A stretch of 64,000 nucleotides of DNA from Apium graveolens (Eukaryota; Streptophyta; Magnoliopsida; Apiales; Apiaceae). The notes beneath the pieces were generated by a model. The model did no database searches, had not been told where the DNA came from, and saw only the letters and a program-made list of their open reading frames with translations. Made by a program: the position numbers and the translations under genes. The stretch's first letter is position 1, and the number at the start of each line of letters is the position of its first letter. The stretch covers positions 30,394,846 to 30,458,845 of the forward strand of contig NC_133648.1 in the NCBI RefSeq assembly GCF_009905375.1, read 5' to 3'. Below, piece after piece: positions 34,681-45,588 of the stretch.

Positions 34681-35567
34681 TCACCTTTACTAGCACGTCC
34701 TCCACGATGCCTCGTGGGTATGTAATAGAACGATCAGCCAATTGTAGAGACATGTAGGTGGGCTTCGGATCAGGAAAATTCAGCTTTTTGAAGATAGACA
34801 ACGGCATCAGATTGATGTTTGCTCCCAAATCGCAAAGGCATTTGTCGAATGACAACTTGCCAATGGTGCAAGGAATGGTGAAGCTACCTGGATCCTTAAG
34901 CTTTGGAGGTAACTTTTGTTGCAGCACGGCACTGCACTCTTCCGTTAGAGCAACGGTATCAAGATCATCCAGTTTCACCTTCCTTGAAAGAATACCTTTA
35001 ATGAATTTCGCATAACTAGGCATTTGTTCCAGAGCCTCAGCGAAAGGTATGTTGATGTGAAGTTTCTTGAACACCTCGAGAAACTTACCAAATTGCTTGT
35101 CCAGCTTTTGTTTTTGCAATCTCTTAGGAAAAGGTGGTGGAGGATAGAGTTGTTTCACCCTTGTATTACCCTCAGGCAGAGTGTATTCAACAGTAGTCTT
35201 CCTTGGTTCCCCCTCTTTCTCCTTTTGCTTTTCTTCTTCATCTACAACTTCAGTTTCTCCATCTTTTGCTTTTTCAGCAGCAGCAACTTTTCCAGACCTT
35301 AAGGTGACAGCTTTGACTTGCTCTTTAGCTTCCTTCCTGCCTGGCACTTCAGTATCGCTGGAAAGTGTGCCAGGTTGATGATTGAGCAAGGCATTGGCTA
35401 TTTGTCCAATTTGATTTTCCAAGGTCTTGATAGAAACAACCTCACTTTTGCATAACAACTTTAACTCCTCGAAATCAGCACTAGAAGGTGGAGCAGCACC
35501 TCTTTGTTGAGGATATGATTGCCTTTGAGCATATTGCTAAGGTTGCTGGAATCCAGGTGGATTAAAC
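34681..35567 (-). pseudogene. Athila gag C-terminus and protease, left half of the split element
   Basis: The minus frame 35458-34661 reads LCKSEVVSIKTLENQIGQIA, a Pro-rich LYPPPPFPKRLQKQ segment, then PCTIGKLSFDKCLCDLGANINL and LQLADRSITYPRGIVEDVLV. The last two are the Athila/Tat aspartic protease; the expected active-site D-x-GA is kept as DLGA. The retained frame ends near 34681 in AT-rich unrelated DNA, so reverse transcriptase and integrase are lost. It continues to the right at 61134 across the inserted Tekay-type element (TAAAC duplication). A TAG lies near 35540. It is broken by truncation. Confidence 0.88.
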
Positions 35568-37734
35568 TGTAATAACCCCAATTTTTGGAAATTTTTGAAA
35601 CCCTTATGAATAGTGATTTTGCAGACTATGCTGAATGAGAAAACTTTTCATGCCACACTATGTAGGGGTTCTGATATGGATATTCTGAGATTTTATTAGT
35701 ACTTTATATGGGATATAAGTGTATGTAAAGATCGTCAGAATCCAAATCCGAACACTTTGATTTTTCCCGGAAATCCAATAGATACGGAAAGAATTGAGTA
35801 TAAGGTAACAGGATAAAAGGATTTAAATTAAAGGATTATAATAGAGGATCATAAAAAGGAATATAATGTATTGAGAAAGGTTAAGGGAACCTAAGTAATA
35901 AGATCCCGGGTATGATCCCTCAAACGATAAACGAAAACGAAAGTTAAGCGAACCGTGTAACAGATCAGCGGTCATTAGGCAAACAATTAGGAAGTTAATC
36001 AAAGGGATTAGAGAGAGTGATGTCACCCAACCAATGAGAAGAGGACAAGGAGGGAAAGATGACATCACCACATGACATAGGCATGACATGGGAAGGAAGG
36101 AGATGTGGTGGCTTTTTAACCACACAAAATCAAGGGCAAATAGGTAATTAACTAAATCAAACACAAAATCAAACCAACCAAGCCAAGCAAATCATCTTCA
36201 TCAAAAAAATCAAAAAGAAACCAAGGCATTGTTCTTCATAGCTCTCGGCTTTTTACTATTGCAAAAGGCAAGAAATTCAAAACTCAAGATCCAAGCCTCC
36301 TAAATTAGTGAGTTAATTCCCTAATCATCTTTATGCTTAGTTAGGGCTATATCATGAGTTTAAGCCATCAATTCCTTCTCAATCTTCTTCATTTAATCAA
36401 TGAAGAAGACAATGAATAGTGTTTTCAAGTTTTTAACTTGAAATTTTTCTTGATTTCCTTGAAGATCCAAGCATTCCTAAGACTTCTCAAAGCTTCTTAA
36501 GGCTTCCTAGCTCCTCCCACCACTTCAAGGAAGGTATATCATCTCCAAACCCTAGATTCCTATGTATTATAAGATGATTTTGATTAGTAGGGTGATATTG
36601 TAGCTTGATGTTTGTGATTTAGAGTTTGGGATTGAAATGGTATTGAATCGGATTGGTAAATCTTGTTGTTTTGGTTAAAAGAATGTAGTATAGTTAAATT
36701 CAAGCTTAGGCATAAGTATGAATGTTAAAATTAAATTGGTTGGGGTTGTTATGATATGATAAGGATGGATGTTGGTTGTATGTTGGATTGAGGTTGAATT
36801 GGGTTGGTTTTGAATGGTTTTAAATTGGGAAATCGCGTAAACATAGCCCTCGTAACATCCGATTTTCTTTAGACTGTTTTTGTGCATAACATTAGGACCC
36901 GAAAACCCCCTGCTAGATTATGACCATTGCCATGTTTAGATAGTTCGTGTTACGAGCTTCGTTTTGATATGTAGTTCGTTCGATTCCGATGCACGGTTTA
37001 GGAGAAACGACCGTTTCAAGTAACGGCGTTTCGCGAACGAAACTTTTCCCCTCGCCTTACTTTGAAACATAGGTTAAAGACCAAAAAGGGTTAATTAAGG
37101 TATGAAACATTTATGGTAAGTGTGTTAGGCAGTTGGTAAGACACTCGCGAAGGAATCGCCTTAAAACTCGTAAAGGTTAAATTATTAAAAATGGTGGAGC
37201 CGAGGGTACTCGAGTGACTTAAGAGAATCAGTAAGCGCAAAATAAGCGTTAGAATCTAAGTTAGTTAAAGTATAGATTTACAAGTGACTTTGGTTTAATT
37301 CCAACTTACTTGTTGTTTATAGGTTACCAAACTCGTCCCGAGCCTTTTATCACCCCAAGTCGCTCAGGCAAGTTTTCTACCCGTTATACTGTTGTTGTGA
37401 TGTATATGTGTATATGCATGATCTTGCGATATATTGTAGCATGTTATATGGTACATATGCATACCTGTTTCGTATTCTTGCCATATATATGTCTGTTGGT
37501 TCAGTTGATAATACCTATGCTAGAGGATAGCAGTATTTTGCATATACCCTTATTATAAGGACCCAAAAGGTGAAAACATTTTCTAAAACCGGAAGTCGAG
37601 GATCCCGAGTAGATTCTGTATATATGTATATATATACATATATATTTATATATATATATGGTTATAGTTTTCAAAACTATTAATCGAATAAGGTTTATTC
37701 GATAACTTTATTTTATTTTATGAATATTATTTGA

Positions 37735-37920
37735 ATATTCATTCGAGGGCTTATGACTCTTTATATTATTTATTGAATATTATTTCGAATATTATTCGAG
37801 GGCTTATGACTCTTTTATATTATTATTGGATATTACTTGGATATTTATTTGAGGATGTATGACTCCTTTATTTTATGAATATTATTTATAATATTCATTC
37901 GAGGTATTATGACTCCGCTT
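37735..37920. repeat. Short diverged 55-bp-type array in plus LTR
   Basis: Three to four units with ATTCGAGGGCTTATGACTC or variants, separated by AT-rich parts. It is homologous to the array at 14395-14720, in opposite orientation and with fewer, more diverged units. Confidence 0.75.
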
Positions 37921-38430
37921 ATTACTTATTAATATTCTTTATTGTATTAAAGAATAAGGTGTCGATAATCAAACTTATTTTTGATTATTCAAATAAAGAT
38001 AGTACTTTCGTATAAGTATATCTTTGGTTATTTAATACTCGTTTCAAGTATAAGTTTTAATACTTCTACTTCAATTATTTTTATAAAGATTATTCTTTAT
38101 GGAAATATTATTTAAATAATAATATTCAGACATTTTCTAAATATACTGGGGACTGATTTACTTCATTAAATCAGCTTTACTCCAAACACTCTTTAAAGTG
38201 TTTTCGAGTCTTCAAAATGATTTTTAAAAGTTAGAGCGGATCCCAAAACTCATTTTTATATTTAAGATCTTCCTTTTTAAGGGGATTTAAATACTCGCTC
38301 AAAACCTGAGGGATCCGGCTCTGTGGTGTATTTTATATTCGCAACAAGGTTGCAGTTTTGGTAAATGAATTGATTACTTACCCAACGTTCGGGAAGTAAG
38401 TCCATCTATTGAGTCAGCATAAGCAACATG

Positions 38431-38515
38431 GGCTCAGTGGGCGTCCATGATAGTGTAAGTGGCTCAGTGGGAGTCCATCAAATGCATAAGTGGCTGAGTG
38501 GCAGTCCAGCATAAG
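38431..38515. repeat. 30-bp triplet minisatellite, plus LTR
   Basis: Units start at 38431, 38461 and 38492 with GGCTCAGTGG or GGCTGAGTGG followed by a GTCCA core. The same array is at 60072-60156. Confidence 0.8.
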
Positions 38516-39095
38516 GTCCTATTACGACCAGGGTGATGACCAGTGGGGAATTCGTCCATCTACTAGTAGAAAAGGTTACTTATTGGTATCTTTGCCTGAT
38601 CAGCGAGATACCTGGTTTATGCCAAAATTCTTTTCCTTTCCCAAAATTTATTGGATGTTTCAAACTCTGTTCATACTTTACATGACAGAGGTTTTCAGGA
38701 AATGTATAAAGAAGATGTATATGTGGATATATATATATATCAGAACTTAATGAAGTATATCATAACTTCATTTCCTTTAATAATATTTCAAAGGTTTAAT
38801 CTCTTCAAATCTTGTCTTGTAGTCTCATCTATGTGATGAACTGGTAAAAGCTCATTATACTTTGAACAGTGGTAGTTCAAGTAGCTTTATAAATGATATA
38901 AGTATAGTGAAGTATTTGGTAACTTCATCCCTTGTTTTTACTTATATCTAGTAAGTAATTATCTTACACAGGATAAAAGATTCTAGTAAGTATCCATTTA
39001 GATACTTATATTATTGTTATCACTTTATATTATCTTGCGAGCTGTAAGGCTCACTCTTGCTTTATTTCTTCATCACACAACAACAGTTAGGAAAG

Positions 39096-39218
39096 ATGGC
39101 CAGACTCCAGCAGACCCAGCGCAAGCGCATGGGAAGCGTCCCGCGTCTTCCCGATGATGTTATGGCTGCTATAGCTGCAGAGGTAGATCTATTGGTAGAT
39201 CAGGCACTCTACTTTTGA
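39096..39218 (+). CDS. LTR-encoded mini-frame, 40 codons, unknown function
   Basis: The frame starts with ATG in a good context (AAGATGG), ten bases after an acceptor-like AG. The product is basic at the N-terminus (QQTQRKRMGSVPRLP) and Ala/Asp-rich after it. At codon 29 (GAG) a donor-like GTAGAT follows. Base composition is clearly higher in GC than the LTR around it. The first 29 codons align with the 28-codon part of the frame at 22835-22751 of the other subfamily, mostly with conservative changes. No known domain is recognised. It may be a leader peptide, a short first coding exon of gag, or chance. Confidence 0.4.
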   Translation: MARLQQTQRKRMGSVPRLPDDVMAAIAAEVDLLVDQALYF

Positions 39219-39494
39219 GAATCAAATTATATATAATTATAACTTGTGGCAGATAATGGCAATTAACTGTAAATTATCAAGTAATCATTTTGGGTTGTAA
39301 TAACTTTTAAATTGTGGATTTAAAGACTTGTACTTATTTCAATTTCATCTCTGAGACTATAACGGGTTGTGGTGTGTGTTAGTGTGGGGTCACAGCATAA
39401 GGTTATTTATTATTAATTAAGTGAAGTGATATTATGGAAAGAAAGACCGTGACGACCCGGATCCCCGACCCCGGATCTGGGGGTGTTACAGAAA

Positions 39495-39506
39495 TGGTAT
39501 CAGAGC
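39495..39506 (+). other. Primer-binding site of plus Tekay-type element
   Basis: TGGTATCAGAGC lies four bases after the LTR end, the initiator tRNA-Met type, matching the minus element. Confidence 0.93.
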
Positions 39507-39702
39507 CCAGCGTTATAAACCTCAGAGATGAAGTGACGTTAAGATAATAAGTACATTAAGATAAATAAGAACTCTTGCCAAGTTCATAGTCGGGCTACCT
39601 AACGTAGTGCTGACAGTTAAAACCCTTACGGGAACCCTTATAAATATCGTGATAGAAGCGTAGTTCATTATCGTATATGGTAGCAGGACACCGAACCCTG
39701 AG

Positions 39703-40315
39703 TGTTAGGTCACACTTTCACTGTAGAGGGGGTGAATACAGTGTTTATTACAACCAAATCAAACTTCAAGAACTTATGTAACAGAAAACAAACTTTATTG
39801 AAACAATAAACTCTGTTACAATCTGGAACTGTTATCTCTCAGTGATGAACAAAATATCACGAGAGCTGCTAGGGTTACAGTAAATAATATTCTCGATAAT
39901 GATAACACTTATAGTGTAAACCCTATGTCTGTGTTTATATATTACACAGTTACAAGATAATCGCTAATTGATATGGAATATAATTCTGCTTCCTAATATA
40001 TATCAATCAGATATCTTTCCTTCCAAGTATTCCATTCTTTACGGAATTCCTTCTTCATGCATATCTCTTCTTATGTTTATCTTGATCTTCTTAACTTTAA
40101 TCAGCTACTGTCCTTATCTGATCGTCCTTCAGCACTTAAGTTCTGATATCTATCTCCTGATGCTTATCTCCTGATAACATAAGTACTGATATCCCTTAAG
40201 TTCTGACGTCCAGTATAAGTACTGATCAGTTAAGTACTGATTTGTTCTGTTCAAATAAGATCTGAAATCTAAACATAAAACATATTAGCCATGACATTAT
40301 CAAATATATCTAACA
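39703..40315 (-). repeat. 3' LTR of SIRE-like element
   Basis: 613 bp, same as 51224-51836 except one base. The left-hand half (element U3) is rich in AAGTTCTGAT/AAGTACTGAT motifs. Confidence 0.97.
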
Positions 40316-40326
40316 ATCTCCCCCAA
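40316..40326 (-). other. Polypurine tract of SIRE-like element
   Basis: The minus strand reads GTTGGGGGAGAT directly before the LTR start TGTTAGA. It primes second-strand synthesis. Confidence 0.8.
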
Positions 40327-40467
40327 CTTGTAAATTATCAAAATATACAAGTTTAACAGATATTTGATGATGTCAAAAACATTAAGTACAAATGCATGAG
40401 AAATAGACAAGATAACTACAACTTACAGTCCTTAAAGCTTTTACCAATTCAACTTCTGATAACAACT

Positions 40468-43157
40468 TTAGTCTGTATACACATCAGAATTTAAGTAGTT
40501 GTAGATCTTTGACTTGGCTTCATTTTGTGCCTTTTCTTTAATCACAATACCTTTCAGTTTTGGAAGTGACTTTTTACCAGAAGCTTCGGATTTAGATGTG
40601 ACTTTCTCTGATTTAAGTCTAGCTTCTTCTTCCTTTAAACTTTCCAAGTCCATTCCTGGATTTTCTTGAAGAAATAACTGTCTTGACATTTCTTCATCAA
40701 GATCTAGAAGTTCATCAGAATTTATTCTTTTACCAGTATCAGAACTTAATCTCTTCCCAGTATCAGAACTTATCCTGTGACTTGTAATTTCAGCATTTCT
40801 TGATGAGAATCTTTTACTTTGACTATGACCTCCACCCATTCCAGAGTTTCCTTGGTCATCTTTTTCATCATCCTTTCCTTGCAGTGTCTTGTCATCCTTG
40901 CATTTGGACTTAATCACTTTCTCCCACTTTTTGGCATCAGCAGGAAGTAGAAGAGAGATAAGCAATTCCACTGAAGATTGGATTTCTGTCAGTTGTGATT
41001 GCTGAGAAGCTTGATTTTGCAGAATTTTATCAATCTGTGCTTGTTGGCGATCTTGAGTCTTCTCAATATAAGCAATCCTGTCCATAGATGGTTGAAAGAA
41101 CTTTTTCTTATCAAGTTTCCAAACTTGTTCTTGTTTGGTAAAGTTCTCCTGAATCTTGTGTATTTCGGCATGAGTAATTGAATGAAGACCTTGTAGATTT
41201 TTAGTACTCAATGCAGTGACACGAAGCTGAGCTTTGAAATCATCAGAATTTAACATTTCATCAGCTTTAGTAAAGTGCTCAGTAAGATGTAACGCAGATG
41301 GAATACATGAGACTGAGTTCCATTCCTTAGTCCACTCCTGTCCTGTAGGAGTTTCACTCCAAGGCACTGGTGGTTCCTCTGTAACATACTTCTTTACTAG
41401 TTCAGACTTTGAAAGAGGAATTTGTCCTGAAGGACCTGCTGCATCAGTATTTGCAGTTGGAGCAGCATCACCAGTATCCCCAGCATGTGCAGCATCAGAA
41501 CTTATAGAATCAGTATCATCTGATATAATAGCAGTGTGAGTAGCAATGGAGGCGTCAGCATCCTCTAATTGCTGATCTGATGCTAAGTTCTGATCAACAG
41601 CCAAATCCTGATGCTCACCTAAAGTCTGATCATCAGTGTCTAGATGCAGAGAAGGTGACTTAGATAATTCCGGAGTTTTAATAGCATCAGTAACAGTTGT
41701 TGGCAAAAGATTTGTTGTTGTTGGAGCTTCTAAGAAAATTACTCCAGGCACAACTAAGTGTTGATCAGCATTATCAGCACTTGTGCCTTGATGACCAAGA
41801 GACACAGATGGGAAATTAGCCTTGTCAGATACAGTTTCCTGAGATTGAGTGGATGGAGAAGTAACTGGAGCAAATTCTTTTTCTTTTGAGATCAGAGATT
41901 CCTGATCCCCTTCCTTAGCTGCTTCCTCATCATCATCTGAAACTGGCCTTTTTGCCCTCTGTTTCTGGTATGTCCTTGGTAATTTAGAGTCCTTGGTAAT
42001 TTAGAGTCCTTGGAAGTGTCAGGAATTGTCATTTTTCTAAGCCTCTTGAGAAGCTTAGATCCTCCAAGTTCAGAATCCTTCTGAGAAATCTTTTTCTCAG
42101 CTGCAGTAACCACAGGTTCTGAAGAAAGAATCGGTTCCTCAGAATCTGAGTCATCTCTCAAGGTGATCCTCCTCTTCTTCTGAGGTGTGTGAGAAACAGT
42201 CTTTGTTCTCTTTGGCTTGGAAGATGTAGGTTTCACATAGGACTTGAGATATGTTCTGAGAGATGGTTGAGAGGTTTGAGGTGGCTGAGTAGAGATGGTA
42301 GGTGCTGATGAACCAGGTTCTGATGTTTGAACATCAGGATAAAGTGCAGTGTACTTAACAGGATCATAGGTGATTAAGGCTTGTTTGACAGATAAAGGTA
42401 TTAAGAGGGGTCTTAATACAGCCTTTTTATTATCAGAAGATAATAAATCAGTAAAAGCTCTCTTAGCTATTCTGAAAGATGGAATGAGATCACCAAAATT
42501 TTGGGGGGAATTATAACAAAAATTATAAATAAGCTGACAAAATCTTGCAAAATATACAGTATTGCGATCTTCTGTCATCCTATCCCCAATAGAACCCAAA
42601 ACTGCACGTGCATAATCAAAATCAGTGTGATTTAGAAGTGCATACCCGATTTGTTGGCTGAATATGGGAATTGCATCAAAATTTGTACATTTGTTGGCGA
42701 AAGCTTTGGTAATGCAATCAAAGAAGAAACTCCATTCCCTCCGTATGAAGGATCTCTTCAACTGTCCAAGCTTGGTCAATGTCCCTTCATATCCCAGACT
42801 AACCATCATATTTTGAAGAACTGAGTCATCAACAGTAGAATAAACACAGTCCTCAGGAAGCTATAATGCCTGTCTAACCGTAGACAGAGTCACAACATAC
42901 TCATTTTCCCCTGATGAAAATATTAAACTTGGGGACCCGTGAGCACCACCATTGTCATATACTCCACTCCTCCAAAACTCCAGTACTTGAACCCCAGAAA
43001 TTGATGTAGGCTCAGTTAGAGCAAACCCAATATCAGAACTTGTGAGAAAGTCTTGAATAAAATGAAATTCAGAGGGTGCCTCTGTAGTGTGTAGTATCGC
43101 AGAGAAGTTATTAGGAACAAACTTTGCTCCATCAAAGAAAATGTCCTTGGGTGCCAT
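40468..43157 (-). pseudogene. Accessory frame 3' of pol, broken at two points
   Basis: Three pieces (43157-42861, 42809-41892, 41805-40468) form one former frame of about 890 codons. The first break is a single in-frame TAG at 42861-42863. The second is a 17-bp tandem duplication (41973-41989 and 41990-42006) that shifts the frame. The N-terminal part (MAPKDIFFDGAKF, SLGYEGTLTKLGQLKRSFIR, FFFDCITKAFANKC) looks like a folded domain common in plant retrotransposon accessory proteins; I cannot name it. The rest is Ser/Thr/Asp/Lys-rich and low in complexity, with a coiled-coil-like stretch (RIAYIEKTQDRQQAQIDKIL) near 41080. I see no clear signal peptide or membrane segment, so an envelope role is not supported. 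Confidence 0.75.
41973..42006. repeat. 17-bp tandem duplication breaking the accessory frame
   Basis: TCCTTGGTAATTTAGAG occurs twice head to tail, followed by a partial third TCCTTGG at 42007. Seventeen is not a multiple of three, and the frame upstream and downstream differ accordingly. Confidence 0.93.
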
Positions 43158-43305
43158 TATGTTTTGATAAGAAAACGGTAACCTGTAATGTGTTTGAGAA
43201 AATGCCTCTGAAAAGAAAATCGTCAGAAGATGAGAGAGTTTAAAAGTAAAGAGAGAGATAAAATATAATGGTAAATAAAAGATTTGACAATCTTTGCTCT
43301 CTTTT

Positions 43306-43312
43306 ACTTATA
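43306..43312 (-). promoter_or_regulatory. Possible TATA box upstream of the accessory frame
   Basis: Minus-strand TATAAGT lies about 150 bases before the ATG at 43157, followed by a TCTCTCTCT-rich stretch like a plant 5' untranslated region. A MYB-type TCAACGGTTAC is just upstream (about 43321-43331). It could drive a separate transcript; unproven. Confidence 0.3.
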
Positions 43313-43905
43313 CACAAAAAGTAACCGTTGAGGACACATGGCAGACATGCATTTAAAAGTAGTGGGAAATACCTTGACACCTGTTTTACATAGAGAAAGC
43401 AAAAAGTAATGGGCACGGTAAATAAGGAATAATTACCACCCACTTGCAGTTTTTCAAGGAAAAACAAACCGTTTCACTTACCTAGATTCCATTAATCAAG
43501 GTGAATCAGTTTTAATTTAAAATTGAAACTGTTCCCACTAATTCAAATATTTTACTCTGCAATATTAATATTCCGAGAAAAAAACTGTGTGTGAGAATGA
43601 GTAAAATCAATCAGTTAAGTAAGTACTGATAAAACAGTATCAGAACTTAAAATCAGACACAATTTATACGATCATCAGAATATTTATCAGGATTTATCAA
43701 TGCATATCAAAATTTCTCAGAGACAAGATCATAAGACTTAAAACAAATTCCATTAATATATCAAAATAATACATTGATGAAATTGAAATTACATCAGAAC
43801 TTTTACATTCTTGTCCTAAGCTTCTCAATATAACATCAACAGCCTTAGTCCTAGCTAAGAAGCCTGACAAAGCTGAGGATGAAGAAGAACAGGAAGAAGA
43901 CGAGA

Positions 43906-44181
43906 TTAAGTCATCTTCCTCTTCCTATCTTCGACAAACAAGATAGCGAGTCGAATGATTCTCTCTTGCTGACGGATAGCTTCCCGCCGTTCCGCCTCCA
44001 ATCGATCAAGATGAAGCTGGTAGTCCATCTCGAAGAACAGAAGTTGGTTCAGCACCGCCTGTGGGACAGAGCCCCATATCTCTTCAGGAATGGCAGTTAC
44101 ATGCCACTCCTGCTGCCAGTCGGCGCAGCTTAGCTCCATATGAAAATTTTGGTAATTCAAAAACATGTTGTATCGAACCAT
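43906..44181 (-). CDS. Small frame between pol and the accessory frame, 91 codons
   Basis: ATG at 44181 in good context (ATCATGG). The product has normal composition: an N-terminal part with Trp and Cys (ADWQQEWHVTAIPEEIWG) and a long amphipathic, charged helix (HLDRLEAERREAIRQQERII) that may form a coiled coil. A TATATAA lies 74 bases upstream on the same strand (44255-44261). No known domain is seen. It may be a genuine accessory product of the element or captured sequence. Confidence 0.4.
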   Translation of the reverse strand: MVRYNMFLNYQNFHMELSCADWQQEWHVTAIPEEIWGSVPQAVLNQLLFFEMDYQLHLDRLEAERREAIRQQERIIRLAILFVEDRKRKMT

Positions 44182-44254
44182 GATGCTTTTGAAAAAGAAT
44201 ATGAAGTTAAGATTGTGAGAAAAATTGATGAAAGGGCTAAAGTGAAGTGGCTGA

Positions 44255-44261
44255 TTATATA
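44255..44261 (-). promoter_or_regulatory. Possible TATA box for the small frame
   Basis: Minus-strand TATATAA, 74 bases before the ATG at 44181, followed by a C/T-rich A-poor leader. The spacing suits a plant core promoter with a short untranslated leader. Confidence 0.35.
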
Positions 44262-45588
44262 GGCAAGAGAATGCCAGGAGACACGAAGATATTTAATGCT
44301 GACAGATAGAGTTAAGTCTACCTCGTCTCCCTAGACTTGAAAAAGAATAATAGTCATTGGAAAAGGAATGTGCACATGTAACAAGAGTGAACTGTTCAAG
44401 GACGAGTGCCATTATGTTTTAACCATAGACTATTAATCTTCCACTTCAACATTTCGAAATTAATCTGAGACTGTTACCAAATTTTACTCACAGATAAGTC
44501 AAGTAAAGGGTTAGACTGAAAAATCAGAACTTAGACCTATACCAGAACTTAACAGTCATCAGAACATAATGTCTTAACTCGAACAAGGAATATCTATCTT
44601 AGTAAGTTTTCATACAAGTTCTGAGTTATAGTCTTCAGGACTTAATCATCAGACCATATAACTAGAACGTGTCCTCAGAATTTGTGCAAAGGGACACAGT
44701 GACTGTTTGTCTAAAAGAACATAGACCACCACAAAAATTTCATCATTCATATGGAGTGATTTGTGTGTGCATTAAGCTAAATAACTAATAAAGAGTAAAG
44801 TCTGATTTACTTCAGTACATCTTAGAAATAAGTCATAATTAAAATTTTGCTAAAGAGCTGTCATTATCCTGAAACCTACTGATAAATGAGTTCATGCATG
44901 AGTCCACCTCAACTGTTTTTGTGCTAATTTTATGCATCTTTAAAATTCTCTTTTACAGTGGCTTCTCAGTGTAAGTGAGTCACGACTGCTTATCAGAATT
45001 TATGCTATTATCAGAGTATTTCTCCAGTAATCATAGAGTGTGAACAGTCACCAAGAAAAATATTTTGCTTTTCTAATGCATATTTACTTAATACCAGCTA
45101 TGCACTTGGGTCGTCCCATTCACATTTTTACTCTAGATCTCAAAGGAGTACCTGATATTATTCTTTGATTTTTTTTTTCTTTTGATAAGTGAGGTTTATC
45201 AGCACTTAGTACATTCAGCAGTTTTACTAGAATCAGAACTTAAACAGATGAGTAGCATTGTTCTAATTTGGGACTTAGTAATAAGATGAATAAAGTAAAC
45301 TAAACTAAGCTCAAGTATCAGAATTTGCTTGTGTCATAAGATTTCCACAGAAATAATTACTTCTTTCATGGGATCATTTGTTTATTGAAGACTAGTAGGT
45401 CAGTATCTAGCACAATTATCCTCATAGGATTGAATGATTACTTAAACAGATATATCACTTATTAGAGTTAAGAGATATGTATCAGACAACAGTCAGTACT
45501 TAAAAACATTTATCAATTAATGCACAGAATATACAAAGAGATTAATTCTGTAAATACTGATCATAAAGTCTGATAACATAGAACAAGT
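44262..45588 (-). other. Spacer between pol and the accessory frames
   Basis: About 1.3 kb lacks a sense frame. It is scattered with the motif ATCAGAACTTA or close variants (for example near 44523, 44547, 45235), which also occurs in the LTRs and in coding regions. No other structure is seen. Confidence 0.6.

Larger units (their letters stand above)
36534..39086 (+). other. Putative intron within the LTR
   Basis: Donor-like CTTCAAGGAAG then GTATA, and acceptor-like pyrimidine-rich TTTATTTCTTCATCACACAA with CAACAG, enclose 2553 bases. Both sites, and little else nearby, are also present in the diverged minus-strand subfamily (donor near 25717, acceptor near 22845). Splicing would bring the transcript start close to the mini-frame ATG at 39096. 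This is inference from sequence only. Confidence 0.35.
35568..39490 (+). repeat. 5' LTR of plus Tekay-type element (3923 bp)
   Basis: Contains a donor-like site (36533/36534), an acceptor-like site (39086/39087), a 40-codon mini-frame (39096-39218), long AT microsatellites at 37619-37661, a short 55-bp-type array (37735-37920) and the 30-bp triplets (38431-38515). It ends CCGGATCTGGGGGTGTTACA. A telobox-like AAACCCTAG occurs near 36546. Confidence 0.94.

Noticed and set aside
35823..36164. 113-codon minus-strand frame, repeated at 57462-57803
   Set aside because: Antisense within both LTRs of the plus Tekay-type element; no domain, and present twice only because of the LTR pair.
38431..38515. 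GGCTCAGTGG units recalling a tRNA A-box (GGCTCAGTGG)
   Set aside because: No cloverleaf, no B-box at the right distance, and the units repeat three times as a minisatellite.
40468..43157. Reading the accessory frame as a true envelope gene
   Set aside because: No signal peptide, membrane anchor or cleavage site is seen; only its position 3' of pol suggests it.
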